A stretch of DNA of 64,000 nt from Eutreptiella sp. 'Long Island Sound 2002' (Eukaryota > Euglenozoa > Euglenophyceae > Eutreptiales > Eutreptiaceae). Positions 32,921-44,174 of this stretch are shown one piece after another. Positions within the stretch are counted from its first letter, which is position 1. Every line of letters starts with the position of its first letter. The position numbers and the translations under genes are program-made. The notes beneath the pieces were generated by a model, which was not told the origin of the DNA, did no database searches, and was given only the letters and a program-made list of their open reading frames with translations. The stretch spans positions 28,005,771 through 28,069,770 of the forward strand of contig OZ038384.1 in NCBI GenBank assembly GCA_964036045.1. The letters are read 5' to 3'.

Positions 32921-33425
32921 ACCCTTCCTATACCTGCCTATATTTGTGTGCCTGTGCTGAGCGTGAGGACATATGAGCAAGCTGCAGAAATGGTGTCCCA
33001 ATTATACCCAAGTCTGCACCCTTGCTACACCCGGCGGATGGATTTACACGGTGCCATGGGGTACGCCCCAGGTCTCTCCGCCCCTAGGTGCCCAATTTCT
33101 GTGCTGGCACCAGACTTCCTTGGAGGAATTCCCAGCGCTAACACCAAGGCATTGGTTTGCCTACCTACCTGCCTACTACGGGGGAGGGGTGGTCAAAAGC
33201 TACGAGGCATGAAAACACCTGTTTGCTAGAGGGCTAAAACCTAGACTACCACTACCACTGCCCACCGAAAACCCTGATAAAACTTCAGGAGACAGGTGGG
33301 ACAGTGACAAAAGCACTACAGGTCCTACACTCACTACAGTGGCACCAGCCTTCGAAGGCTGAGCGAGCGCTGTGCTGAAGCCCTCACCCAGGCGGTACCC
33401 GCTTTCAGCTGACGCGGAACCTGCA
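32921..33425 (+). other. Sequence after chromovirus 2 Pol
   Basis: Probable 3' untranslated region. A short frame 32973-33212 (MSKLQKWCPNYTQVC...) is open but unrecognised. A purine-rich GGGGGAGGGG at about 33180-33190 may be the polypurine tract. Confidence 0.35.
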
Positions 33426-33785
33426 GGTGCGTGACTCAAAAAAATATGTGTTGCAGGGTATGGAAGGCAAAGGCTCTTTCAGGGCCGCCCCACCCAAGAA
33501 AAGGCCATGATTTGCCCAACAATGGCGTAAAAATGCCAGTATTGGGCAAAACACCATTGTTTTTTCAGCTCGGTCGGGCAGTTCAAGGCCCGGCCACCCC
33601 TTTTTGCTGGTGCTTGAGTCACAAAATCATCTCTTGCACGGTATGGCCGCCAGAAAGTAGGTGTGTCAGGGCCGCGCCGACCTGAAAAAGGCAAATGTTT
33701 GTCAAAAAACTGCCTAAAAATGCCAATCTTGTGCAAAGAAATCCCTTGTGTTTTGGGCCTGCGGGATCCGTTCATGCCCCCCTTC
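33426..33785. repeat. Two diverged ~180-bp direct repeats
   Basis: The segment at 33426-33604 (CTTGCACGG/TTGCAGGGTATGG-type start, then AAATGCCA(G/A)T) resembles 33612-33785 in order and content, including AGGGCCGC and GCCTAAAAATGCCAA blocks. Divergence is considerable. Confidence 0.5.
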
Positions 33786-34240
33786 TTATTTTCCACCTGC
33801 CATATTCACCGAACAATGTTTCAGAGCATGGTTGGCATGATATTTAAGACGCAACACAAGTTATAACACCATTTGCTTTTTTTTTTTTTTGAAAAAACGA
33901 ACACTTTTGCGTTTAAAAACCTATGTGCGGCAGAATTTGTGCCCTTCTGATGACTGTTTTTGATTGGGTAGCCGGCATGCAATTTGGCAACGAACTAGCT
34001 TGTGGAGGTACGCTATACAGGGATGTCAGGAATGTGCAAGATTTTGGGTACATCAAGGAGATCTTGTGTTTCACAGGAGTGCCCCTTTGAAGCTTGGGTC
34101 CTAAAAAAACAATTTATCGGAGAGGATCACAGGTAGTGACTGAATTTTGTAAAGTAGGGTATTCAATGTAAGAAGGAAGTCCAGTTCAGGCCAGATTGCA
34201 GTTCAGGCTTCAGCAATAGGTCAGATGCGTGCGTAGTTGT
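33786..34240. other. AT-rich DNA without recognised features
   Basis: It includes a T-run near 33875-33890. No coding frame or repeat was recognised. Confidence 0.5.
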
Positions 34241-34257
34241 TGTAGTTTTAGATAGGT

Positions 34258-34734
34258 GTGCATAGCCCCGGCACTGACGCAGCCCGTGCCATGCAGGTAA
34301 CCCGGCCAAACGAGATCCGGAGCCCGGGGGTAAGGCTGCATCCTAAGGCTTGCGCTGCTTTGGGACTCGAGGCGGAGCATGCGACAACCCAAGCACCTCG
34401 GAACCCAAGTACCAAGACCACGCCGCTGGCATGCCTTGGGAAGGGGATAGGCCAGGAAGTCTTGCGAACCCCTAGGTTTCCGCCCAAAGGAGGGGATGTG
34501 CGCAAGCGCAGGGGCACACCCTCCCGGCGTGAAATGTTCGTCACGCTGCCGGCCATCAGCCCTCGGGGTGTAGCCCAGGGCTGCTTTGTTGGGGCCCACC
34601 AGTCAGGTCTAGCGGGATGTAAGCCGCCTCCCGTCTTCAAGAGCAGAGCTTTTTCCCGTACGTCACAGCGGCGACGCCAGCGGGAACCAAGGGGCACCTC
34701 TCCACGACCGAGTGCACCTACCTACCTACCTACC
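34258..34734 (+). mobile_element. LINE-2 short copy with target-site duplication
   Basis: It is the reverse-orientation match of 19437-19905 and 22639-23085, ending in CCTA/ACCT repeats at 34717-34734. TGTAGTTTTAGATAGGT at 34241-34257 and TGTACTTTTACATAGGT at 34735-34751 form a 17-bp target-site duplication with two mismatches, so both borders are defined. It is too short to code and could be called either a truncated LINE or a SINE that uses the LINE tail. Confidence 0.8.
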
Positions 34735-34751
34735 TGTACTTTTACATAGGT

Positions 34752-35399
34752 ATATAGACTTTCATTTTTTGCGCGTTAGTTTTAGAGTTGTATTTTCCGT
34801 CTAGTTGCTGTGGGTGTGCGCGCGCCCAAAATCACGATGTGCTGGATTTTGGTGTTGTTGCCTGATCTATGTTAGTCTGAAGATCAATTCCGCTCAGTTT
34901 TGTAGGATGTTAGTGGACATTTGTTCGTTTTAGGCCTGTGCCCATGTTACGGCGTTAACAGGGTGTTCTGAGGTGGCAGTTTTCCGTTTAGATCAGATTT
35001 TGTGATTGTTAGTGTTTGCCATGTGTGTGTCATGCATGTTTGTGGAGTGTTAAGTGTAATAGGGCAAACGCATGTATTTCCACCGTCGCTGTCTTTTAGA
35101 TATGAAGATTAGATGAACCACCCCCCCACCATGGCCGCTTGGCAATCGCCAAGCCAAGCAAGGGACCAAGGCCGGTGACAAGGTCCTGGAGCTGGCGGCA
35201 CATGGTGAAGGTGGTGTTGTGCGCTTGCTCTGCGTGTGTGTAGGTATTTGGGATTAGGTTTAGTACTTTCAGGGACTCAGGATTATATTTTTAGATTGTA
35301 CGTTTTTTGTTTTGGGTAGCTTAGTCAGGAGCCCTTAGGCTGAGCCCTGGATTGGGTAGGACTCTTAGGAGATTTCTCCCCTAGCCGGGAGATCGGACA
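34752..35399. other. Non-coding DNA before split ORF
   Basis: Mostly T/G-rich DNA. A short coding-like patch near 35160-35230 (DKVLELAAHGEGGVVRLLC on +) might be an upstream exon, but no splice sites were fixed. Confidence 0.35.
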
Positions 35400-35808
35400 A
35401 TGAGCCAGTTGCTGTGCTCCTTCAGGGACGAGCTTATTACACTCAGCCACCCTGGCCAGAGGCCATCTGCACAAATCTACCATGCAACTCCTGGGCACGT
35501 GTTACGTTGCACACCCATTGTTGTCAATCGCCGTTTGCACACCAACATCAGAGGGGAAGCTGTCACGGCACCGTTCTTGAAGGCGATACACGAGGAGGTG
35601 CAAAAGGATGGATCCCCTTGGTGGCCAACAAAGGGGATGACAGATCATGCTGGTGCCTTCAAGGAGGTGCTCATCGCAGAATTCCCCGCGGTGCACAGCA
35701 GCAACTGTTTTGCCCAGCTAAACAGGGCTCAGATGACACAATCAATCGTGGGGATTATGAACGACCTGGCAATGGACAACACTTACTACACGCTGTGCGG
35801 TCAACACG

Positions 35809-36549
35809 TGCACTCCCTACCCCAAGCCCTGTCGGGGAATTGCGCGAGGGCGTCCCTGTCAGGCCATAGCAGCCTAGTGGCGCTATGTTCGCTAGTTTTT
35901 TCACACGAGTGCCATTATGGCTTGAGACATCGTTGCCACCACCACCCAGTAGCGTGTGTAGCAGTTAGGGTCAGCAAGCCTGGTAGGGACTGAGTGCGGT
36001 TGTGCTCACCCTACGTTCAAAGGCTGCTGCTGGGACTAGTGAGTGTAGTGTAGTGGTGTCCCCTGCTCCGCTTGCGTTTCCTCGCGGTCAGGGGAGTGTG
36101 TTAGTTTTTGGCCCTGAACAAAATCGGCGTTTCGTGTGCCGTTAGCACACTTGGCCACCCCCGCCCTCTCTAGTAGGTGGGCTCTTGCCTTTTACCCAAA
36201 GGATAGGCGCTAGCACAGAAAGTGGGCGCCATAGGCGTGCTACCAGTAGCTGACCAGAACCTTTGGTCCGACGTCAGTGAAGGCCGATGAAAGCAGCCAC
36301 GACGGCGAGAGAGGTGAGACACACACAGAAATACGTAGCACTCTTAGGGGTATGGTAACATTGCCAACACAGTTAGAAACCCATGGGTGTGAACCAATTA
36401 GGGGTCCCAGCTGTGGGCACGCTTGTCCCCAAGGAGGGTGGACACACCTTGTCCTTCAACAGCTTGCTTGCCAATCCCTCGGTAGTCTGGGAAGCCACCG
36501 CGTCCCGTTGCCTCTCCAAGAGTCATCACATTAGGGCATAACCCATGCA
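35809..36549. repeat. TG...CA unit 1 (LTR-like)
   Basis: 741 bp, beginning TGCACTCCCTACCCC and ending CCCATGCA. It is flanked by ACACG at 35804-35808 and 36550-36554, and is about 94% identical by eye to unit 2. TG...CA ends with a 5-bp duplication are the hallmarks of a solo LTR. Confidence 0.75.
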
Positions 36550-36554
36550 ACACG

Positions 36555-37294
36555 TGCACTCCCTACCCCAAGCCCTGTCGGGGAAACGCGCGAGGGCGTC
36601 CCTGTCAGGCCACAGCAGCCTAGTGGCCCTATGTTCGCTAGTTTTTTCACAGGACTGCCATTAGGGCCCGAGACGTCGTTGCCACCACCACCCAGTAGCG
36701 TGCGTAGGGGTTAGGGCCAGCAAGCCTTGTAGGGACTGAGTGCGGTTGTGCTCACCCTACGTTCAAAGGCTGCTGCTGGCATTAGTGAGTGTAGTGTAGT
36801 GGTGTCTCCTGCTCCGCTTGCGTTTCCTCGCGGTCAGGGGAGTGTGTTAGTTTTTGGCCCTGAACAAAATCGGCGTTTTGTATGCCCTTAGCACACTTGG
36901 CCACCCCCGCCCTCTCTAGTATGTGGCTCTTGCCTTTTACCCAAAGGATAGGCGCTAGCACAGAAATTGGGCGCCATAGGCGTGCCACCAGTAGCTGACT
37001 AGGACCTTTGGTCGGACATCAGTGAAGGCAGATGAAAGCAGCCACAACGGCGAGAGAAGTGAGACACACACGGAAATACCTGGCACTCTTAGGGGTATGG
37101 TAACACTGCCAACACAGTTAGAAACCCATGGGTCTGAACCAGTTAGGGGTCCTAGCTGTGGGCATGCTTGTCCCCAAGGTGGGTGGACACGCCTTGTCCT
37201 TCAACAGCTTGCTGGCCAATCCCTCCGTAGTCCGGTCAGCCACTGCGTCCCGTTGCCTCTCCAAAGGTCATCACATTAGGGTATAACCAATGCA
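36555..37294. repeat. TG...CA unit 2 (LTR-like)
   Basis: 740 bp, a direct copy of unit 1, ending CCAATGCA. It is followed by the third ACACG at 37295-37299 and the resumed reading frame. No internal coding region separates the two units. Confidence 0.75.
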
Positions 37295-37478
37295 ACACGT
37301 GGTCAACAAGGCAGTCACTGGCTGGATTGCTGCACACCTGATAAGCGGCCATCTGGCCCACACTGGTAACCACAGGCACTGGAGTGCAGGGCAAGACCGA
37401 GGCAGAGACAGGGCTCCAGAAGCTGCGGATGTGCAGGTGCTTGGAGGACTGAGCCCGATCGAGGGCGGGCGTTTGTAA

Positions 37479-38779
37479 ACTCACTGAATCTGGAATTCTA
37501 CCGGAGTCCTGAGCCTGTCCTGGCACACATTGAGTAGGCCTAGTTGTCAGCAAAAGAGTGCTCACCGCCCCCGGGGGGCTAGAAAACAGAGGGGATTGCG
37601 AGTAAAGGGCCTCAGCTGTGAGTTCCGAAGGGACCGATTCTGTTCACGTAGGCCGGCGTGTTCAGGTGACCCGCAGTTGGGGTGGTCGTATGGAGGGGGG
37701 AACCTCGGACTGAGCCAATACCAAGGGTACCTAGTCCAGCCCGTGGGCGTGTTGTTGGTACTACACTGTGTAGATTGATTTCTGGTGGGAGGTAGAGATG
37801 TGCATGACAATTGTTGATCTAAATGAACATGTAAAATTTTTGATTTCATTTCAATGAAAAATTTGAAAAATTGGCTTTCGAAGAACTGCCAAATTTTAGA
37901 TTTTCGGTTGAGATTTTTCGAAAATTTTGTTGAAGGAGCATCCCAGAAATGTAGGCTATACAACGCTTTGCTTGAAGCATGAGACGTTCCAATCTTTGCT
38001 TTGTTGCATACGATTTTGCTTACTTGTGCCCCTATTCGTATTGTCCTAATGCTCTTTGCTCCGTAACCAAAACAGAACTAATTGAACCATTCAAATTGTG
38101 AAAAAGCCTTTTGGGCATACTTTTGTAGCTCTCTCGTTGGATTAACCCTAACCCTCATCCCAACCGTAACCCTACGAATGCAATGTTTCAACAATGTGCA
38201 CAAGACAAAAAAAGAAGCAAAACATCTCAATGTATAATTCATTCTTGTGGACATATGGATAGTGCACCATAAGAGCTACAAAACAGAATAGTAATATAGG
38301 GAACGGGTAAAACCAAAGAGGTTGAACACAATTATAAGAAGTGCATGCCCCATTGAAAGATTAAGTTAGTTGGAGTCCGAAGACATCTCGTCCATGTCAT
38401 CAATGTGGTCTTCTAGTTTGTCCCCATATGCATCAAAGTACCTGTCTTGCACTGCTGCGAGGTTGGACTAAAGATGTTTTTTGGCTCACAAGAACACCAC
38501 AATGTCCACTCTCTGTGGCAGCCACCCTGTCGCATGCTTTCGAAGCAATTTTGAAGATTGTGAAAAGACCGTTTTGGCACTTGCACTCGTAGCACTTGTG
38601 GACAACCACCTCGCCGCCATGACACTAAGCCTGGGAAAGACCTTCATGTTGTCTTTTCCAAAACAAGGTTGTATTGAAATACCCATGGTCTTGGTTCTAA
38701 TACAGCCCCTGATCATGGAATCGGATATGTTCCATGCAACGATCTCTCTCCACCAAAACCTGGGATATTTGTTGACTTG
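37479..38779. other. AT-rich intergenic DNA
   Basis: No coherent frame. A CCCTAACCCT-type telomere-like remnant at about 38145-38176 is too short and imperfect to be called a telomere repeat array. Confidence 0.5.
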
Positions 38780-39252
38780 TCCAGCAGACGGCGCGGTACA
38801 AGGCACTGGCGCACATGGAGCGCGGGCGCTGTCGCCGCCAAGCCCCGGAGCCGGGGCCAGACACCATCTACGGGCTGGAGATGGGGTCAGCGAGGGGAAG
38901 GTCGGAGCGCCAGGGTGAACAGGAGGGGTCAGGGGGGCATGCACAGCGGGCAAACCAGTGCTGGACCGCAGAGAGGGGAAGGGAAGGCAGGACAGAGCAG
39001 CGCAGCAGCGACGGGGCGCCACGGCCAGCGGGAGGGAGGGCAAGAGGGTGGGAGCCAGTGAAGTGGACAGGCAGGCAGCGCGGTGAAGGGCAGGGATGCA
39101 GGGTTAGAAGAGAGCGGCAAGAACTGGCACAGTGGGCTCGGTGCGCAAGGGATAGGAGAAGGGCAAGAGGGGGTCCAGGGAAAGGGACAAGGGAAGGCAG
39201 GACACCAAGGGGCAGGCAGCAAGGGGCAAGGGAAAGCAGGGTGAGCGGGCAA
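38780..39252. other. Purine-rich GC block beside LINE-1 tail
   Basis: G/A-rich low-complexity DNA with AGGGCA(A/G)-type repeats. Frames are open on both strands because stops are rare. It is the immediate 3' flank of LINE-1 and may be the remnant of an older insertion. Confidence 0.4.
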
Positions 39253-42180
39253 AGGTTTGAGGTTTGAGGTTTGATTTTGCGGGTACTAGACGCCTTTCGG
39301 CCCCGGGGGGCCACCTGGTCGGGCCAGGTGATATCCTGCCCACCGGGTCCCAGTGGGGGGCCCTCCAAGACGCACCTCCTGCCTGGTGGCTGAGTCATCG
39401 GGTTCACAGGGCTTGGAGCCCCGTCCCTCCCCGGCTTCCCCTTCTCGCCACTCCCCGGTCAGTGCATCAATTCGCAGCCGTGGCTGCGGGCGCTTACCCA
39501 CCGCGTCGCCCCCCTAATGCATGGTCGCCCGGGGCGCCGGTGCTGCCGGGCCGGTGCTTCTGGCTTGTCGCCAGTGGGACCCCCTTGGGCTGGCGCGGAG
39601 GCTGCCTAGCCTAGGGGTTGGGGCGTGGCACAGTGCGCCACTACTGCCTTGGCGGGTGCAGTGCCCCGTCGGTGTGTGCGCGGCGCTCGCGGCCGGTTCG
39701 GCGGGTTCGGGCCGGTACCTGGTGTTGTGTCTCTCCTGTTTCCCCCTTCCCGCCCCGCGTGTCCCGCGCTGCGTGTGGCCCGTACGGGTGTCCCTTACCC
39801 TCGCCTGCTGGTACGCCATTCCACGCGGTCTGTGCGTTCCGCGAGCTGGGTCCGGTTGTCCTTCTGGTAGTCCCCGCGTGCCCTTTGCGTGTGTGTGCGC
39901 TCGCACTCCCGCGGCGTCCGCTCCCCCCCCCCCCCCTGGGTGGTGTGGCGTGCGCACCTCGCACGGTCCCGGCACTGGGCGCTGGTAGGGCCGTTCCACG
40001 TGGTCCGTGCCCCTCCGCGTGTCCTGCCCCGGTCCCTTGCTCCGTCTGGCGTGCTTGGGGGGGGGCGGTCCGGTCACGGTTCCTCCCTACTTGGCTTGGG
40101 GTTGTGGAGGTGGCCGGGGGGGGGTTCCCCGGGGGGGGTGCCTTCGAATGTTGCGAGGGGTGTCTGGGGTCAGGCACTCCTCCTGCCCCGACTGCCCGCC
40201 CAGTGGGCGGGCTGTTGGGGTCCGCTACCCGGCTGCTGTGGGCGCGGGCATGTGGGTCTGGGGGCCCAACACTGTCCCCTTGGCCTGCACGCTCTGTGGG
40301 GGCTGCGTGCCGCGGGGGTGGTGGGGGGCGGTCCCCCTACCTGGCTTGGGGCTGTGCGCCCCCCGTGGGGCGGGTCCGTGGCGTTCGTGCGCCGGGGGGC
40401 GGCCTTGGGGGGGGGAGGGGGGGGGCGGCCCGTGCGCTGTGCCCCCCGTTTGTGCGGCTCGGGAGGGCCTGTAGGGCGGGGGGTCGCTCTGCCTCGTTCC
40501 GTCCCTCTGCCTTCCCTGTGCAGGCAACAAAGCGGGTGTCACTGGCGTCGTTTTGTCCTTGGGGGGCGTGGTCCCCCATACCACTCCGGTTCGTGCTCGC
40601 CCGCCTTCACTGGGCGCGATCTGTGCGGCGTCCTGGCGCGTTGGCGCGGGCTCGCTTGTTCCCCGCGGTTCCTGTGGAAGCCAGCAGCTGGGGCGGGGGG
40701 GGGCGAGCCGCGCTCCGGCTCCTCTCTCGGGCGGGGGGAGGGGGGACCATCTCCCCTGCCTCGGGGGGTGGGGGCCGGGGCCCCCGCGGCACGCGGGCCG
40801 GTGGGGGGGGTGAGGGGGGGGTCGCGCCGCGGCCTCCCCCCTCCCCCTCTGGGTGGCGGCCCGCGGTTTTCTACCCTGGCCCCCCTCTTGTCGTCGGCGC
40901 ACTCCCCCCCGGCGTCCGCGTGCGGTTGGGGTCGCGGGGCCGCCCCGAGGGGGGGGGGGGGGGATGAGGGGCGGCCCGTGGGCCGCTCCCCCGGGGGCCC
41001 GTTCAGACCTGAACCCCCCCTCTGCCCTCCTTGAGTGGGCAGTGGTCACGGGGGGGTCATTGGGGGCGCGGCCTCCATACTGTTCTGGTGCGCCGCCGTG
41101 CGCTGCCCCCAGGCTTGGTCCGCGCGCCGCTCCGGCGCGCAGGTGTGGGCTCGCCCGTCGGCGGCGACCCCCGCGGGAGCAGGCGGCTGGGGGCGCTGGG
41201 GCGCGCGGTGTGCAGGTCCAGCCGCATCCCCCCCCCCACCCCCGCGTCGCGGTCCCTTCTGGGGGAGGGGGGGCGTCTTCTTGGCTCCGGGGGGGCAGAG
41301 GGTCGCTCCTGTGGCCCTCAAGCTGGGGGGGGGGAGCGGGGGGGGGGGATGGGGGGGCTGCCCCACCGCCCTCCGTCCCCCCCCCTGTCGGGCGTCGGCC
41401 TGCCATCCGTTGTCTCCGGCGTGCCCCCCCGGGGTATACTCGTGCCGTGGGGGTTGCCGGGCGGCCGCGGGCGTCGGGCGCGGCCCGGTCGGCTGCCAAT
41501 GGGTCAGTGCGGCGGGGGGAGGGGGGAGGGGGGGGGAACCCCCCCGCCCTGGTTCGCGCCCCCGTCTTCCTCGGGCCGGCCTCTGAAGGGGCCGCTACGT
41601 TTGCGCTGTCCTGGGCGCCGCTGGTTTGCCGTCGGCTGGCAGCGGGCAGGGCGTGCGGGCGCTTGTCTCGGCCGCGGTGCCGCCGCACCCCGGGTGCAGC
41701 GGCCTCTTCGGGGGGGATGCGGGGCCGCCGTCTCTTCGGTCTGCCTCCGTCCGCTCTTGGGCCTGAGGAGGAGGGGGGGGGGGAGTGGGGGGGGCCCTCT
41801 GGTCCCCTGGCGCCGCCCACTGACGGCCGAGGGGGGGCGGCCTAGCGGTCCCGGCCCGGGGGGCCAGCCGTCGGCTGGGGGGTCTCACTCTTCCCCCGCC
41901 CCCCTCTACCTAGAGTCGGACCCTCTTGCAGGCCCTTGCTGGGGCCCCTCGTCCCCCCCGCCGTCGTCGCGCGGCGCTGGCCGGCCGGGGGCGGCCGTGT
42001 GGGTTAGCGCTCAGCGGTTAGCGGGCTGCGGGGCAGTAGGTTCCCCCCCGCGCTCGTTGTCTCCGCCCTCCCTCCCGCGGGAGGTGGCGCGCGCTCCTCC
42101 GTCACGCCGTATCGTGGGGGGGGCGTGGGTCGGGGGGCCCGGCTCCCCCCCCCACTTTCTCGCGTCCGCCGTCTGGGCCG
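39253..42180 (-). other. LINE-1 3' UTR and (TCAAACC)n tail
   Basis: About 2.9 kb of GC-rich DNA with long G and C runs. It is shared in reverse orientation with 20060-22348. Conserved blocks include the one around ACAAAGCGGGTGTCACTGG (40527-40546) and the terminal part with GGTCGGGCCAGGTGATATCC (39316-39335). The tail, on the plus strand, is AGGTTTG repeats at 39254-39276. Between about 40125 and 40340 it holds one copy of the 5' array monomer that is missing from the truncated copy. Confidence 0.8.
40140..40340. repeat. Single array-type monomer inside LINE-1 3' UTR
   Basis: The run from GAATGTTGCGAGGGGTGTCT through CTGCCCGCCCAGTGGGCGGG to GCTGCGTGCCGCGGGGGTGG follows the A-type monomer of the 55.9-59.2 kb array almost word for word and in the same orientation. 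The corresponding place in the truncated copy (about 21480-21550) lacks it. Confidence 0.8.
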
Positions 42181-44115
42181 TCACCTGCGCCGCCGCTTGT
42201 GTGGGGGCTGGGGCTGTGGTGGCGGCGGGTTGCGCCGGCGGTAGCGCCAGTGGGCGAGGGCGCTGCGCGAGGCCCGGGGGAGCCAGTTGTTGGCGTCCGC
42301 GTCGGTGATGCGGAGTACCGCTCCCCCTTCCAGGAAGGCCGGACACGTCTGCCCCCTGTCGGGCCACGCCGCCCAGATCACTGACCTGAGGACCCTCTCT
42401 TGGTCCTCTGGGGCTGCCCACGCCCCCGGGGGCACCTCCCGGTTTCCTCCGTCCCTCCGGAGGAGCACGGCATCGAAGGGCCGGTTCGTCAACCCTCTGG
42501 TGGTCCCCTTGTTGGCCCAGCTCAACCACCCGTACACCTCCCCCACCAGGGGGAGGGCCTCATCCCCCAGAGGGTCCCGGAACGCGCCCCATTCCCGGTC
42601 CCAGGGCCGGGCCCCCTCTGCCCCCTGCGCCGGCTCCCCCTGCTGCCCCTGTGCCTGCGGCGCCGGTGCCGCGCTCCGCCCCCCCCCCCCCGCCGAGGCC
42701 ATCCGCGCCGGCTCCGCTCTCGGTGCGGGGGGGGGCTGGCTGGTGCCTGGGATGGGGGGGGATGAGCTCGCCGGCGTCGGAATGGATGTTGTAGAGGTGG
42801 TGGTGGTGGTGGTGGTGGTGGTGGGTGTGGTGCGCCGGCATCTGTTGGATGCCGGGGGGGATGCACCGCACCGGCTGCACGTCCGGCTGCGGGGGCGCCC
42901 CGCCCCCCGCCCCCCTCCCTTAGACCCGCCCTCCCCCCCGGCCTCCCATGCCCCGTCCCGCCTGTCCCTGGGGGCCCGTGGCGCCCTTGCCCTTGCCCTT
43001 GGGCCCCCTTCCGGCCCCCTGCCCGTGCCGTGGGTCCCGCCCCCTGTCACCCACGCCCTGGCCTGCCCGCTTGCCCACCGTCCCTCGCCCCGCTCCATGC
43101 ACCTGGGCGCCCTGCCCGCGCCCCTGCACGCCATTCCCGTGCCCTGGCCCCTTCCTGGCTCCCTGCCCTGAGTTGTGCCGCCCGCTGCCCGCGCTCTGTC
43201 CCCCTCCGCTGCTGCGCCCTTGCTCCCTGCCGCGCGTGCCCTGGCCCGCTCCCTGCGCGTGCCCCTGGGCACTTCCCCTGTCGCCTCCCGTCCCCCGCTC
43301 TGCGCTCCCGTGGCTGGCACCCAGCTCTGCCTGCGCGCCGTCCCCTCCTTCCTGGATCACGCGCCAGGCGTCCCGCTGCCTTTGCAGCTGCGGCAGCGTG
43401 AAGCCCGGCGGCGAGCGCTCGGGCGGTGGGGGGCGGACCTGCCGCGTCCGCCCCGGGGGGAAGGGCTTCGGGGGGAACGGCTCGGGGGGGCTGGTGTGGA
43501 TGTGGGTGGGGGTGGCGTGGGCGCGGCACTTCGCGCCCTCCCTGCCCACTGCTGCCGCTGCAGCGGCCGCCGGCGAGGCGCCCATGGCCCGTGCGGGGTC
43601 CTTCCCCCGCTTTCGTGGCGTGCTGGGGGCCGCGGCGTGGCCGGCCGAGGCGGTGGCGCGGCTCGCCGGGGCCGCGGTTGCAACCCCTCGCGCGCCCTCC
43701 CTGCTCCCCTCTGCGGCTCGGGCAGACCTCGGCGATGCGCTCGGTTCCTGCGCCTGGGCTCCCCCCCGTGTCTGCGGCGTGCCGGGGCCCGCGGTCAGGG
43801 GCCGCCGCGTGGCTCGCTGGGGCTGCGGTCTCTGCTCCCCGCGCGTCTGGGGCCCCCTCCCGGGGCGGGGCGGCAGGGCTTGCTGCTTGGGCGGCGGGGG
43901 CGGTCACCTCGGCCGGCTCAGGCTTCTGGGTCGGCGGAGGCCGCCCAGGGCTGCCCAGCCGGCGGCCCGACCAGCACCGCCGCCTCCGCCAGCCTCCGCT
44001 CCTCGCGCTCCGCGGGGGTCTCCCCCGGCCACTCCGGGGAGACGGGGCAGCGGGAGCGGGACCGGCGGTGGTGGCGGTCGTCCTGCTGGGGGGAGCCATC
44101 GGAGTCTGCCATCAT
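42181..44115 (-). CDS. LINE-1 ORF4, low-complexity protein with terminal domain
   Basis: The start is ATGATG at 44115-44110, giving MMADSDGSPQQDDRHHRRSR, and the end is a stop at 42181-42183. At least two frame changes occur inside. A Gly/Gln/Arg-rich middle (about 43400-42930), a His run (about 42830-42780) or Thr run depending on frame, and a Pro/Ala-rich linker precede the conserved end. The end reads GEVYGWLSWANKGTTRGLTN, then NRPFDAVLLRRDG, VLRSVIWAAWPDRG, GGAVLRITDADANNWLP and a basic Pro-rich tail. The same domain order closes the LINE-2 terminal ORFs. It probably binds nucleic acid given its composition; this is inferred, since no named family was recognised. Confidence 0.6.
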
Positions 44116-44174
44116 TGTTATCCTGGTAGGCATGCGTGGTGGCAGGTGCGCCCTTCCCACTACCTCCCGGTGCA

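Larger units (their letters stand above)
17977..33200 (+). mobile_element. Chromovirus 2, degraded and interrupted by insertions
   Basis: A second Ty3/Gypsy element in pieces. They are a probable 5' LTR and primer site (17977-18476), Gag pieces (18565-19436, 22349-22638, 23875-25488), protease plus extra domain (25540-26389), RT-RNase H-integrase (about 29162-32731) and a chromodomain (to 32920). The interruptions are a LINE-2 copy, a LINE-1 copy with its ~730-bp flanking duplication, and a small LTR element (26390-28891). Pol stays in one frame (2 mod 3) from 29162 to 32920 despite several stops. A 3' LTR matching 17977-18465 was not found downstream, so the right border is approximate. Confidence 0.75.
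35400..37478 (+). pseudogene. Unknown ORF split by tandem TG...CA units
   Basis: An ATG at 35400 opens a frame that reads YHATPGHVLRCTPIVVNRRL, GAFKEVLIAEFPAVH and IMNDLAMDNTYYTLCGQH up to 35808. Coding resumes in the same frame at 37293 with QHVVNKAVTGWIAAHLISGH and continues to TAA-type termination at 37476-37478. Removing the two units at 35809-37294 with their ACACG repeats leaves one uninterrupted frame of roughly 200 codons. No family was recognised, so it may be a host gene or a piece of another element. The interruption presumably inactivates it unless it is spliced out. Confidence 0.5.

Noticed and set aside
38140-38176. Telomeric repeat array
   Set aside because: Only about two imperfect CCCTAA-type units are present.
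40225-41845. 531-codon minus-strand ORF and overlapping plus-strand ORFs
   Set aside because: These are also in the LINE-1 3' UTR. They span an inserted monomer and long C/G runs and are not conserved in 20060-22300.
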